Assembly: GCA_029216955.1 (NCBI GenBank)
Contig: JANAVB010015600.1
Coordinates: forward strand, 28,301,137-28,365,136
Reading direction: 5' to 3'
DNA length: 64,000 nucleotides
Source: Iris pallida
Taxonomy: Eukaryota; Streptophyta; Magnoliopsida; Asparagales; Iridaceae
Shown here: piece by piece, positions 23,406-33,440 of the stretch
How positions within the stretch are numbered: the stretch's first letter is position 1
How the letters are laid out: each line of letters starts with the position of its first letter
Notes under the pieces: generated by a model
The model's database searches: none
The model's input: only the letters and a program-made list of their open reading frames with translations
Told to the model about the DNA's origin: nothing
Position numbers and translations under genes: made by a program

Positions 23406-24406
23406 CATAGTTTTGGTTTGGTGGGACGCATAAGTTATTAGAGAGGGGACATGTTCTAGAAACTGGTTTTGACAGTAGATCTGCTCTCTACTTGCTAACC
23501 TGTGTAGAACAGGACAAATAGTACAACATGATTGTACTGTCGAGTAGTCCGTTTGCTGCATAATAACAATATTTACAATTGGGACCTAGCATCAGTTTAT
23601 AGTTCATATACTGGCGAGGTCAGTACATCATCTATGTACTGGCGAGCAGAATCCAACCCACTCGCCTAAACCAACACTAAGTGGTCATTTAAACAAACTT
23701 TTATTATGATGATCTTTCTACTTGGGACCTAGCATCAGTTTACAGTTCATGAACAGAAACATTGAAGTATGTAAACTTATTCTCATTTCTTATGTAAGGC
23801 ATCAATGAAGCATACTTGGTGTTATCAATTTCTAACAGTGTTCATGTAGAGGCATCCTCTAAGCATCGTTTGAGTTAACATATATTGAACATGTTATAGT
23901 GGTTCTCATAGCAGGACAACACATTAGTATATTGTGTTCAACATGTTCAGCGGGTTCTCAGTTGAAAGGCATCAACACAGCATAATTTGTTTAGCATGTT
24001 AAGCAGGCAAATCAACCAACATATATATTGCTTATATCACATTTAAGTGATTTTTTACCGATAGCCGACTCCTCGTTCCTACATCAAATACAGGTTAGGC
24101 AAATATACTTACTCTGCCTATACAAAATATCCATTAGCATGTATCCTGACTACATGACCACTGACTTTGTCTTATAGGACTTCATAGGGTATGGGATGTG
24201 CCATTCACCAGGTCGTGAGCCCGAATGAATGTTCCAATACTGCGTGCCACCAAAGCACGCCGATTCCCTCCTAGGCCGACTCGATCCCACCGCCGCGAGT
24301 ACTGTTCGAGAAAATTATACCTTGTATACAAGTTGCTTATGGTCATGCGAATGCGCGTCCGACTCGATCGTGAACAAAATCACAAGATAAAATATTGAAT
24401 AAGTAG
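23406..24406 (-). mobile_element. probable 3' LTR of W, left visible piece (non-coding)
   Basis: About 1 kb has no ORF of note. It contains a GGGACCTAGCATCAGTTTA direct repeat (about 23580 and 23724) and a GTACTGGCGAG pair (about 23612 and 23635). It is joined to 43312 when solo LTR S, with its TSD AGTAG, is taken out. I assign it to the LTR of W because 43312-44041 ends as an LTR should, next to a purine tract. That assignment is inference; simple flanking DNA is the alternative. Confidence 0.4.
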
Positions 24407-25140
24407 TGTAACGCTCCAGTCCTAAAATACGTAGGATTAGAAAAGTAGCATGCCAGCTGCACTTATATACGAAGAATACTCCAATATATGGAATCTTCGT
24501 ATATATATACATAAGCTGTAATAATAGAAATTGCAGGCCAGTAAATCATAAAGCTATATCTCATCTACAGCACACACATAAGGTATAATAAGTCCAAAAT
24601 AGAATAAATGAGTGAGTCAAAAGATAGCCGGGTGGACATGCCCACACCAAACAGCTATAAAAATAATCTCAAATAGAGTAGATGTCCACTATGAGTCTCA
24701 AAGAACAACATGAATCTAGATATCAGCGGGAGACGCCTCGTCATCAAGGTAGGAAGGATCCAGTGTCGAGCCATACTCCTGCGGAAAATTGTCTATACCT
24801 GGAGAGATCACCAGGTCCTCAGAGGGACGTAACAAGATACAGAAAGAACATGCCATATGAACTGAATATAAATGCACCATAAAATAAAGATAAAGTAAAA
24901 GTGTCCAAACCATAACACGGCTCAATATCACATTATCGAAACAGTAGGCTACCCCTACAACCAAACAAGGACAAGGGATAACTTACTATTCCGCGATGTG
25001 ACATTTTTCCATGCCATGATTGGAACATAAAATTTGCTAAGGTCTCCTAACCTTTCTAGTAGGCAATTTAGAAGACATCTCGATGTATGGACAGGTGAAG
25101 GCTGACTCCCCCAGGACAAGGTAACAACTCTCAACATACA
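24407..25140 (-). repeat. solo LTR S, left part (interrupted by element T)
   Basis: It starts TGTAACGCTCCAG after the TSD AGTAG (24402-24406). The right end of S is GGGGTGTTTACA at 43306, followed by AGTAG (43307-43311). The start resembles the E1 LTR (TGTAACGCCCCAG), implying a minus-strand chromovirus LTR. Element T is inserted after 25140. No second copy of these termini exists inside, so S is read as a solo LTR. Confidence 0.7.
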
Positions 25141-25771
25141 TGTTTACAAAAACAAAAGTATGAAACTTTATTGATACAAACTTTGTAAAAGATTACAAGA
25201 ATTCTGGGAAAGGTACAACTGTAGGAATCCAATCTAGAAGACGATTGCTTTATTCCTTGGACGATGTAAACTTTGAAGACGGTAGCCTCTGAAGTTGACT
25301 TAAAGACAAAAGCCTCGGAAGAATGCAGCAGCACTTGGGCAAGAACTCCTGAACTCTCTGAACTTTAAAGTCTGATCTCTGATTTATGATCTGTGATCTA
25401 TCCTCCCCCTGAATGGAGACTTGAAACTCTATTTATAGAGTTCTAAAAATAACTAACTTTTAGTTATTTTAGACTGCGCATGATGGATTGTGCATGAATT
25501 CGATTGCGCAACAATGGACTGCACATGCAGTTGTCTAATCATGGGCCAACTGTCTTGGACACATGGTATCATTTGATTGAAATGCGCATGATCGTGCATA
25601 GACGGTTGCCACGTAATGAGCAATTGATGGCATGAATGCCACGTATATACTGTCAGTTGTGTTGATAGAGTGCGCAACCTGAATTGTGCTGGCTCTGGAT
25701 TGTGCAAGAATGGATTGCGCTATTATGGATTGCGCATCAGATAGGCTGGCAGATTGTGCTGCCAGCTGTCC
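25141..25771 (-). repeat. T 3' LTR, part shared with the 5' LTR
   Basis: TGTTTACAAAAACAAAAG at the plus-strand start matches 40975 onward, and identity continues to GCCAGCTGTCC at 25771. A TATA box for minus-strand transcription (CTATAAATAG, 25429-25438) is conserved in both copies. The LTR probably extends further right than 25771, but the other copy is cut there, so its inner end is not defined. Confidence 0.8.
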
Positions 25772-26187
25772 TCGAGCGCCGTGCTACACGATTAAACAAA
25801 CAGTCGCCTCGTTCTCCGTGCTGTCAGCTGTCAGAAGATTTGATTGTGTCAGGTAATAATGATGATTTGCCATGTCAGCCTGCGCGCTTGAGAGTGTGTG
25901 CAGTCTAGTGTGCGCAATCTGTATGCTGCACAATCTGATATCTGCGCAGTTCATTTGAAAGATGCATTTCCTGATCTTTATGACTTTGTTGATATGTGCA
26001 ATTTGATTTTTTAGGACCTACAAGACCTCCTTCAAAGTTTTCGAAAGTTGAACTTATTCAAAATTTTGAAATACTTTGAATTTTGAAATTTCAATCAAAT
26101 TGCGCATGTATTAAGCTGTCTGCGCAATCGGATAGATCAGTCCGACTTTTTCGGCGTAATCTGAGGCATCCGTTACTCTTCGAAAAA
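25772..26187. other. T region between shared LTR and antisense gene
   Basis: This non-coding stretch probably includes the rest of U3 and the upstream region of the antisense gene. It contains repeated TGCGCA words. A pyrimidine run (GACCTCCTTC, about 26024-26033) could be the polypurine tract of T read from the other strand; this is weak. Confidence 0.4.
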
Positions 26188-26197
26188 CTATAAATAG
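26188..26197 (+). promoter_or_regulatory. TATA box of the antisense gene
   Basis: CTATAAATAG lies 95 bp before the ATG at 26292, a normal spacing for a short plant 5' UTR. The identical 10-mer serves the LTR promoter on the other strand (25429-25438 and 41263-41272). The antisense promoter may therefore have been derived from an LTR copy. Confidence 0.65.
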
Positions 26198-26291
26198 TTC
26201 TCTTCGATATTCATTTCATTCTTTACTTTGTTTTCGTGATCTGAGAGAGAAGTCTCGAGCTATTCCCTCCTTTCCTCTTCATCGAATCTTC

Positions 26292-26403
26292 ATGGCCCCC
26301 AAGCGATCCTCCGCCGCTGCCAAGGGCAAGGCCCCCGCCGAGTCTTCGGCTAGGGTCGCGCGACGTACTTCTCGCCACGAGACTGCGCATCCCGCATTGG
26401 AAG
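26292..26403 (+). CDS. antisense gene exon 1
   Basis: The ATG is in good context (TTCATGGC). The first exon encodes 37 residues beginning MAPKRSSAAAKGKAPAESS and continuing with a further basic RVARRTSRH stretch, which could act as a nuclear localisation signal. It is GC-rich compared with its surroundings. It ends GAAG|GTAGAT and leaves one base (G) that pairs with TT of the next exon. Confidence 0.65.
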
Positions 26404-26791
26404 GTAGATGACCCAATCAAAACTATTTTTAGGGTTTTTGATTTCACTGTTCTTCAGAATCCATCTCTTTTTAGAGATGTGATCATACTGCACCACCCTT
26501 TTTTTTTAGGGTTTTGGTTGCACGAAACCATTTATTCTTCATTTTTATGAAGAATAATTTCTTGCGCAATCGGTTGAACTGCGCTAGCAAAAGTCAGCAC
26601 AATTTGCTGTTTTGCGCGAAAATGCCAGCACAATCTGATGACTATTTTGCTGCGCAGTCTGATTGCTGTTTGTTGCGCAATCTGATTGCTGCGCAGTTTG
26701 ATGATTTGCACAATCTGATAGTTGCGCAATCTAATGGTTGCATCTTTGATTTTTTCTTATGCTGAATTTTTGTTTTCTCTGTTTGATGCAG
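26404..26791 (+). other. antisense gene intron 1
   Basis: This 388-bp GT...GCAG intron is T-rich, ending CTCTGTTTGATGCAG. It contains a cluster of at least six words of the type TTGCGCAATCTGATTGCTGCGCAG. The same words recur in the T LTR and in the ORF before gag. Confidence 0.65.
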
Positions 26792-28768
26792 TTAATACCA
26801 GAGAAGATCCAGGGTACGAGAACTTTGTAGGGACTCTTTCAGAATCAGAATACAAAGAGGACTTGTCCCATGTGCACTATCCACAGTATGATCTGCCAGC
26901 TTCCCGCCAAGTTATCTTGGTAGCCCAAGATAATGAAACTCTGTTGTGTCTGATAAATGGACAACCCTTGGAGTCGGTAGATGCCCTCATTCACAAGAAG
27001 CCCCTATTTTTGTTTGGCGAGGCTTTTGAGAAGAGTTCTCAGCCAAGACCACGGATGGAAGAACGGATTGTCCATCAGAAAGATAGAACACTCTCTATAC
27101 CAGATGTCTCCCGCTGCCTCCCCTTGTCTCGATATGCTCATGCAAGCTATCCGAGGAGAATGGAATAGAATCTCATACCTTTTCAGGATGTCCGTCCAGG
27201 AAAGATTTATGTGAAGAAGGGGTATGACAAGAAAGACATGTTTTATAGTTCTTCAGAACGATACAGTGTCTTGCTCAGAGGTTTGAAGCCCGGTTGTATT
27301 CTGCCGGAAAATTCTTTTTTGTTAATGCCCGTGAGAGTTTCCATATTTGCGAATGAATTTGCAAAGGTTGAAGGGAGATACCCAGATCAAGACCTCAGAT
27401 TAACTGGACTGGTGAACCCAGACTTTAAGAGATAGAATTGTATAGCAAATTGGATCTTGACTAAATTTGAAGACGAACTTCAACAAATTAACTTGTATCA
27501 AGCAGTGCATGCCACTGTCTACAGTTTTGCTCCCAATTCACATCTATTCCTGGATTTAGCAGAGAGATACAATTACAGGACAGGGACTTTTATGACTCCC
27601 TGCGGAAAGATTGGGTTTGCCCTTCATGAGATGCAATACCTCTCTTACTTACCGATGGGGGATGCCCCGTATGAAAAATTTGTCCCAACTAATGATGAAT
27701 TGGACAAACTTCGAAAAGAGAACGCAGACATGGTAGCAGTCTTCGAAGAACTGCTATGTTATTATAAAATTTGTTCTCTGTTTTATGAAAGCGGTACATC
27801 CAATACCTGCTATTCATCAAAATGGTTGCCTTATCTGTTCCTCAACCATATTAAAGAGAAGAAGACCAAGGAACATGATAGCTGCCATCCCGACTTCTTT
27901 AAACCACTGAGCAGCACTGAAGTGGTGAAGTTGATGGAGGTAAGTGGGGATTTGGATGAAAAGATCAAGGACGATTATCAATGTCCTCCTCTAAAGAAAG
28001 GGGACACTCTCGAGAGTTATATGAGAGTGGGATATAGATTCATGTCAAAAGAAGCCCAATTAGCAGGATTTCTGACGTACTGGCTCTGTCGGTTCGTTGT
28101 TCCGGGATCAAGTGCTGTAGACCGCTTCCATCGCGGTGTTCTTTTTGCCGGCGTTCGACTAGTCTTCGGCTATAAGATGGATCTTTTATCGGCGATGACA
28201 TGTAGATTGAACGCCGGTCTCCGCCTTTACGTCAATTTGATGCTGAAAGCTAAGGGCGAGAAAGAGTTTCCTCGGCTAAAATTGCCGTATACTTATCTGT
28301 TCGGGTGGTTGCTCCTACACCATCCTACTTTGATGGACCCCAACATGGGACCAGTTGGCGGCAGCTTTTTACGAAGATACTCCCAAGGAAAGTGGAAATA
28401 CACTTCTTTGAGGGATTGCAGATATGCTTTGAACCTGGGTAAAGGGTGGAACTTCTATTGCACCTATCCTCCTGCCGGATATGAACAAATGCCGACCAAC
28501 ATGGTTGACTCAAAGATGCAACCTTTGAGTCGTACAGCTTTTAATTGGTTGAAGACAATTCGTCCATCCCACCTAGTGTATCGATTTGAAGAAGAATGCT
28601 TCTTGGAGCCATATCTTCCCAGCCAGTTTGCTCGGCAATTTGGATATGACTAGTTCCACGTAGGTAATGCCATCACATGCCTACAAGGAAAAGGTTTCTT
28701 GATAGATAGAGCCCGAGCTTGGGCTTATTACAACGCTCGAGTACGAAAGCAACGTTCTCGATGCCGGT
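26792..28768 (+). pseudogene. antisense gene, plant-mobile-domain-like region
   Basis: This is a single frame with three TAG stops (27166-27168, 27433-27435, 28651-28653). Each sits where the sequence continues naturally on both sides. The core resembles the plant mobile domain (PF10536 type): a TGTFMTPCGKIGFALHEMQY box followed by LSYLPMGDAPYE, then FLTYWLCRFVVPGSS and a later LNAGLRLYVNLM helix with LPYTYLFGWLLL. In the family that pattern is xTFHLPxGEMTxTLxDVxxLxGLPVDG and an A-L-Y-R-L helix region. Similarity is by eye only. The domain is shared between host proteins such as MAIN/MAIL1 and transposable elements. Confidence 0.65.
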
Positions 28769-29814
28769 GAACAGTAGTCATGGCCCTCGTATGCTGTTCA
28801 CCTATTCGGTGTTCTATACATCAGCGAACACTTTTGCAGAGAATTTTAATCTTGCGGATAGCTTCGCGTCTGCAACAAGATTGAGGAAGGGAGGAGTCAT
28901 TATGTCACTCCTAGGTAATGATGAGGTGCACGAGCCAGTGGATGCTCCATTAGAAGTTTCGAGGGACGCTATGTTCCCTGAAGAGGTTAACGCGCCACTG
29001 CGCGTTTCTTTGAAAGTTGCTAAATCTCCAGCCAAGAAGAGAAGGAGAGAGGAGCCTTCCGTCTCGGCTGCAAAGAAGAAACTGATCTTGGATCATTCTT
29101 CGGAAAAGGTTACAACCAGATCTCAATCTCGGCAGCTGGCCGAGACGATTCAGCAGGAAGAAGCTGTCACACCGACCTCTGTTCAAAAACAAGTCGAGAT
29201 AATAGACGCAGAGAGTCCTGAGAGACCTCTGCATAGAAGGAAAAGGTTGGTCCGCAGAAGACAAGTTTTGTCTTCAATCGTGATAGATGCTGCAGCGGGA
29301 ATCACTATGCCTTCTCCAACTCCTATTTCTAAGACTGGACATAAGACTCCTAGTCCGGAACAGAGGGAGAATATTGAGCAGAGGGAAGAGCTGGAACAAA
29401 GAAATGAAGCTGAAGAGCCCAGGAATAACATTGTAGAGGAAGAGCATAATGCCGTACAATCTCCCTCACCTGCTGCAGAGACTACTCAACTTCCTCTTAC
29501 CCCTGGAGCAACCCTTGCAGAAGAAGATCGTTTGATGATCGAAGCTTTATATGGCTGTGACTTCGGTTATCAAACAGAAGCTGATCATACTGCTGATGCT
29601 GCTAGTGAAGAGGTTCCCGAAGACAGCGAGAATGAGGAAAGCGCCTCATTAGAAGCTGCTGATGAGACACAAAATCTGGAAGAAAATATTGAAATCCAGA
29701 CATTCCCTCGAGACACCCTGACTCCTGAAAAGGAGGCTGAGGTGCCGAGATCTCCAGAGAAGACTGCTGATGAAGAGGTGGATTTGGAGGAAACTCCAGT
29801 TGCTGCTTCCGAAG
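28769..29814 (+). pseudogene. antisense gene, acidic and lysine-rich linker
   Basis: The open frame (from 28719, shifted against the mobile-domain part) has a KSPAKKRRREE nuclear-signal-like patch, an RRKRLVRRRQ patch and then long Glu-rich stretches (EQRENIEQREELEQRNEAEE). It looks disordered. It ends GAAG|GTATTG, giving a phase-1 donor at 29814/29815 that joins to ATACAG|AACCCG. Confidence 0.6.
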
Positions 29815-29888
29815 GTATTGTAATGAAATTAGTGATCTTCTTTTAATAAATAACTTGATAGCTAACATCATTACTTTTATCCATACAG

Positions 29889-30077
29889 AACCCGGGTCCT
29901 CTTCTGCTCCTCAAACATGCATGGACATAGTACTGGTAACGACAATTGCCAGTAGTAGCCGCCATTTATCTTGTGGCTCTGAAGCAGGGAGTAGCCAGGC
30001 CGTAGCATCTGAAGCTACTTCTGCTCAGTTACAGTCTGTTCCTGCATATGATAGACCTGTTGCTGAATCTACCCATG
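29889..30077 (+). CDS. antisense gene penultimate exon
   Basis: This 189-bp exon lies between CATACAG and CATG|GTAAGA. Two bases at its start and one at its end complete split codons, so it keeps the frame. It encodes a Ser/Ala-rich, probably disordered stretch (EPGSSSAPQ, then SEAGSSQAVASEATSAQ). Intron 30078-30152 follows (75 bp, GTAAGA...TTTTGCAG). Confidence 0.6.
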
Positions 30078-30152
30078 GTAAGACTGCTTTCACTTTTGAT
30101 TCTCTTTATCAATAGTCGATGACAGGCAAAGTGACAATATTTGATTTTGCAG

Positions 30153-30967
30153 AGGAACAACCAAGAGGAGCAACCAGCTCCACTTTGGTTCCCTTATTCA
30201 GAGAGCCTGCTGCTCAGACACGAAAGATTGAGCGTCCTGCGGTTTCATCATCAACATGAGTAGCTGCGACTCCTGATGCTCTGGCGACTAATCAGCTTGT
30301 CATCCAGTCATTCACCAGATGCTTTTTCGAGTCCTTAGGACCACTGATTAATAGAATGATGGATAAAGAAGATGCAGATTTCTACATGGTTAGAGGTCCG
30401 ACCTCTTTCTTGGTGAATGCCATTCGGGAACAAGGTGATGAAGCTCAGGCCACCTTCCTTGAACATATATTAAGTGAGCTGGAAATCTCTATAAAGAATT
30501 ATAAAGATCTCAACAAAGGAGAAGTGGAACCTTTGGTGCAGGCCGAGTTCGAACAAATGGCTCAAGCAGCGGCAATTGAAAGAGTAAATCTCCAGAATTT
30601 CTTGGATGCTTATACTACAAAAGCTGCTGAATATAATTCTAAGTTAGAATCGTTAATCTCAACTGCTGAGAGGAGAGAGAAAAGAATTGCCGATCTGAGA
30701 GTGGAGATTGCTCATCTCGAAGAGGAACTAGAAACTGAAGTTACAGAGCACCAGACAGCAGTCCAACAAATTGATGCTCTTACTCAGGAAAGAAACGAGT
30801 ATGTAGCAGCACATAATGCGGAAATCACTCGCCGAATGGTCTCCATGCCCGTTTTTAATGAAGAATCGGGAATGGAAGAGGCCAGGAGGAAAGTGATGGC
30901 GTTACGTGAAGAACGGTTGCAAACTCTAAAACAACAGATCAACAATCTAATAAAGCCTCCGTCTTAG
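30153..30967 (+). pseudogene. antisense gene last exon, coiled coil
   Basis: It continues in frame from the previous exon, with a TGA at 30257-30259 where CGA (Arg) would fit. The rest is intact for about 236 codons to TAG at 30965-30967. A folded helical part (FTRCFFESLGPLINRMM) is followed by a long coiled coil with heptad spacing (residues such as LESLISTAERREKRIADLR and IAHLEEELETEVTEHQ). The coiled coil suggests a homo- or hetero-oligomeric protein. Confidence 0.7.
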
Positions 30968-31309
30968 TAGAAAGACCATTTTGTATCTTTTTGTCTTTCT
31001 TCATACTATGCATGTAATATCTCAAATTTTGATCAATAAAAGACATTTTTATTGTGGCTCTATTATTTCTTGCGTATCTTATTCAGATACAAATAATAGC
31101 GATAGAAAATATATTCAGAGGTACAGGACATGATATATTTCTTGATGATTTTGTAGAAAATAATTATATTCATTATATCTTCTCAGAGGTAATATGGACA
31201 TAGCAGAATATAATTTGTCGAATATGATTATTTCAATAGATAACTTAATCAAGGATGATAAGTTACTGATGTAAATGAAATTGAATGAAAATGAATCGTC
31301 ATAATGAAT
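30968..31309 (+). other. 3' region of the antisense gene
   Basis: This AT-rich non-coding DNA has a clear AATAAA poly(A) signal at 31035-31040, about 68 bp after the stop codon. Nothing else is recognised. Confidence 0.55.
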
Positions 31310-31590
31310 GGATAAACCATCTGATGATGATGAACGGATGAACCATCAAGTGATAATGAATGAACGGGCGAACCGTCAGATAGATGTAGATTAATGGGTG
31401 AACCGTCAGATGAATGTGAACGGATAAACCGTCAGGTGATAATAAATGAACGGGTGAACCGTCAGGTGATGATGAATGAACTGATGAACCGTCGGATGAA
31501 TGTGAACGGATAAACCGTCAGATGATAATAAATGAACGGGTGAACCGTCAGGTGATGATGAATGAACGGATGAACCGTCAGATGAATGTG
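31310..31590. repeat. minisatellite with GAACGG and AACCGTCA words
   Basis: There are about ten imperfect copies of a 26-36 bp unit. Each has GAACGGRTRAACCGTCA followed by a variable GRTGATGATGAAT or GATGAATGT part. Long His/Val/Pro ORFs on the minus strand across it are by-products of the repeat. Confidence 0.85.
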
Positions 31591-31673
31591 TCGTTTCATT
31601 GTCTTGAGAATCTCCGCCCATAAATGGAACAGAAATCTGAAAGGAATGATCATTTCCACTTTTCAACATAAAA

Positions 31674-31997
31674 ATGTCGTCCGGAGATGCATCCAAGAAG
31701 ACTGAGATCATCCCGAAGGTTGAAGCGGGTTCTGAAGAACGCCCAGTTGAGCCGGCTCAACCAAAGCAGATAGCAGCGGGCGAAGGTTCGTCTGCCCCCA
31801 AACCACCAAAGGACATCTTGGACTTCCTTCTTGAACCAGGGAAAACTGAAGAAGAAGAAGCTATGAGGATAGCCGCTTGCAAGTTCTTGGTCGGCTCCAG
31901 CAGGAACGTTCTTGACTCTTTTGCTGATCATGTTTTCAATAAGGACGGTAGTGGCCTACGTCCCAATGTTGAGAAGGATGATAATGACCTTCCTTGA
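31674..31997 (+). CDS. second antisense ORF of element T, unknown protein
   Basis: This 107-codon intact ORF on plus lies between the antisense gene and the end of integrase. The product is Glu/Lys/Pro-rich and likely disordered in its first half (KKTEIIPKVEAGSEERPVEP). It has a short, more ordered C-terminal half (DILDFLLEPGKTEEEEAMRI, then RNVLDSFADHVF). ATG follows AAAA, a good plant context. A possible poly(A) signal, AATAAA, lies soon after the stop (about 32024). I recognise no family. It may be a separate gene or a detached exon. Confidence 0.5.
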   Translation: MSSGDASKKTEIIPKVEAGSEERPVEPAQPKQIAAGEGSSAPKPPKDILDFLLEPGKTEEEEAMRIAACKFLVGSSRNVLDSFADHVFNKDGSGLRPNVEKDDNDLP

Positions 31998-32084
31998 TAT
32001 CATGTAACATCATTTATGATGAAATAAAAATCAAACTTTATTTATGAATTGTTTGATCTTATTTACATACAATCTCTGTTACAT

Positions 32085-33440
32085 TTATACATAATATTTC
32101 TTGAGAAATTTGCCATTGATAGGCATCATTGTAATTCTACCATCTAACTCTGAAAGTTGATAGGCTCCATTTGAAAAGACTTTGCTAACAACGTAAGGTC
32201 CCTCCCACTTCGCATCAAACTTGCCTTTGCTTGAGTGAGTCATAGTCATAGGACGTCTTACTGTTAGAACAAGTTCTCCTTGCTGAAAGGCTCTGACTTT
32301 AACTTTGCGGTTGAAAGTCTTCGAGATGCGGGCTTGATACAACTCAATATGTTATTGAGCTAATAACCGCTTTTCATCGAGTGCTTCTAACTCTTGAAGT
32401 CGAAGAAGATCGTTGTTCTCTGTCGTGAGTTCATTAGCAATGGCAATCCTCAGAGAAGGAATTTGAAATTCTAGAGGAAGAACTGCCTCACAGCCATACA
32501 CCAAAGAGAAAGGTATAAAACCTGTGGGATTGTGGACCGTAGTTCGGTAGGTCCAAAGACATTCACCAAGCTTTTCACTCCAATTCCGTTTGTTAGTAGA
32601 TACAAATTTCTTAAGGAGCTTGATAATGGTTTTGTTGAAAGCTTCAGCTAAACCGTTAGCGGCAGGATTGTAGGCTGTTGAAGCGACATTGTCAATCCGG
32701 TGATCGTCACAAAACCTCGTGAACTTTTGGCTGATGAATTGAGGTCCATTGTCATGGATGATTCGTCGAGGTACACCGAATCTATAGATGACATAGTATT
32801 TGATGAAATTAATAATACTGCTAGTCTTGACTTCGGCCAATGGTATAGCTTCGGCCCATTTAGAGAAGTAATCGGTTATTGCTATTATGAACTGATGTAC
32901 TCTAGAAGATGGACGATTGATAGGACCGATGATGTCCATGCCCCAAGCTTCGAAAGGCCAGGAAGCAGCAGTCGGATGAAGGAACTCCGATGGTTGATGG
33001 ATGAAATTTGCATGGATCTGACAAGCTCGATATTTCTTTGCATATTCAATGGCGTCAGAAACCATAGAGGGCCAGTAGTAACCCATGCGTCGAATGCGAT
33101 CCTGTAGCTTAGGACCGGGTTGATGTGCTCCACAAATGCCGTCGTGAGCCTCACGTAGTACTTGCTTTGCTTCCTCACCAGCAAGACAGCGCAAGAGTAG
33201 ACCGTCATAAGTTTGCCGATAGAGAGTCTTGGTGGTCTGATTGTAATAGAATCGGAGAGACCGCCGACGAATACTCGTAGCCTCCTTGGGATCTTCAGGG
33301 AGTATGTCGTGAACCACGAAGTCGATGAAGGGAGTTCTCCAATCTTCACTGATAACATTGACTTCAGTAAAATTACTGAACTCAATATTACGATTATTTT
33401 CGACACAGAATAGTTCTCAATTAGAGATAACCACCACTTG
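32085..33440 (-). pseudogene. T integrase (broken)
   Basis: The zinc region reads EAHDGICGAHQ then KKYRACQIHAN; the first Cys of the usual KKCxxCQ is Tyr here. The catalytic core has WGMDIIGP (Asp), HDNGPQF (Asp) and NGLAEAFNK (Glu), as in the Tat group. The C-terminal part (KFDAKWEGPYVVSKVFSNGAY) lacks a chromodomain. In-frame stops are a TGA at 33417-33419 in the linker and a TAA at 32352-32354. The frame is the same as RT upstream, after a TAA at 33441-33443. Confidence 0.9.

Larger units (their letters stand above)
26292..30967 (+). pseudogene. antisense plant-mobile-domain-like gene of element T (broken)
   Basis: This gene is opposite in orientation to gag-pol. The model is: exon 1 26292-26403; intron 26404-26791; a long exon region 26792-29814 with one frameshift; intron 29815-29888; exon 29889-30077; intron 30078-30152; last exon 30153-30967, then AATAAA at 31035. 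All three introns are GT-AG and all split a codon after its first base, a G, so the frame joins exactly each time. The product has a basic N-terminus, a plant-mobile-domain-like part, an acidic KR-rich linker and a coiled-coil C-terminus. Lesions are TAG at 27166, 27433 and 28651, a frameshift near 28735-28770 and TGA at 30257. Plant-mobile-domain genes inside Ty3/gypsy elements are known. The precise function here is unknown. Confidence 0.75.

Noticed and set aside
27166..28653. Programmed read-through of three TAG codons in the antisense gene
   Set aside because: There is no shared downstream context, and other lesions (a frameshift and a TGA) occur; decay of CAG codons is simpler.
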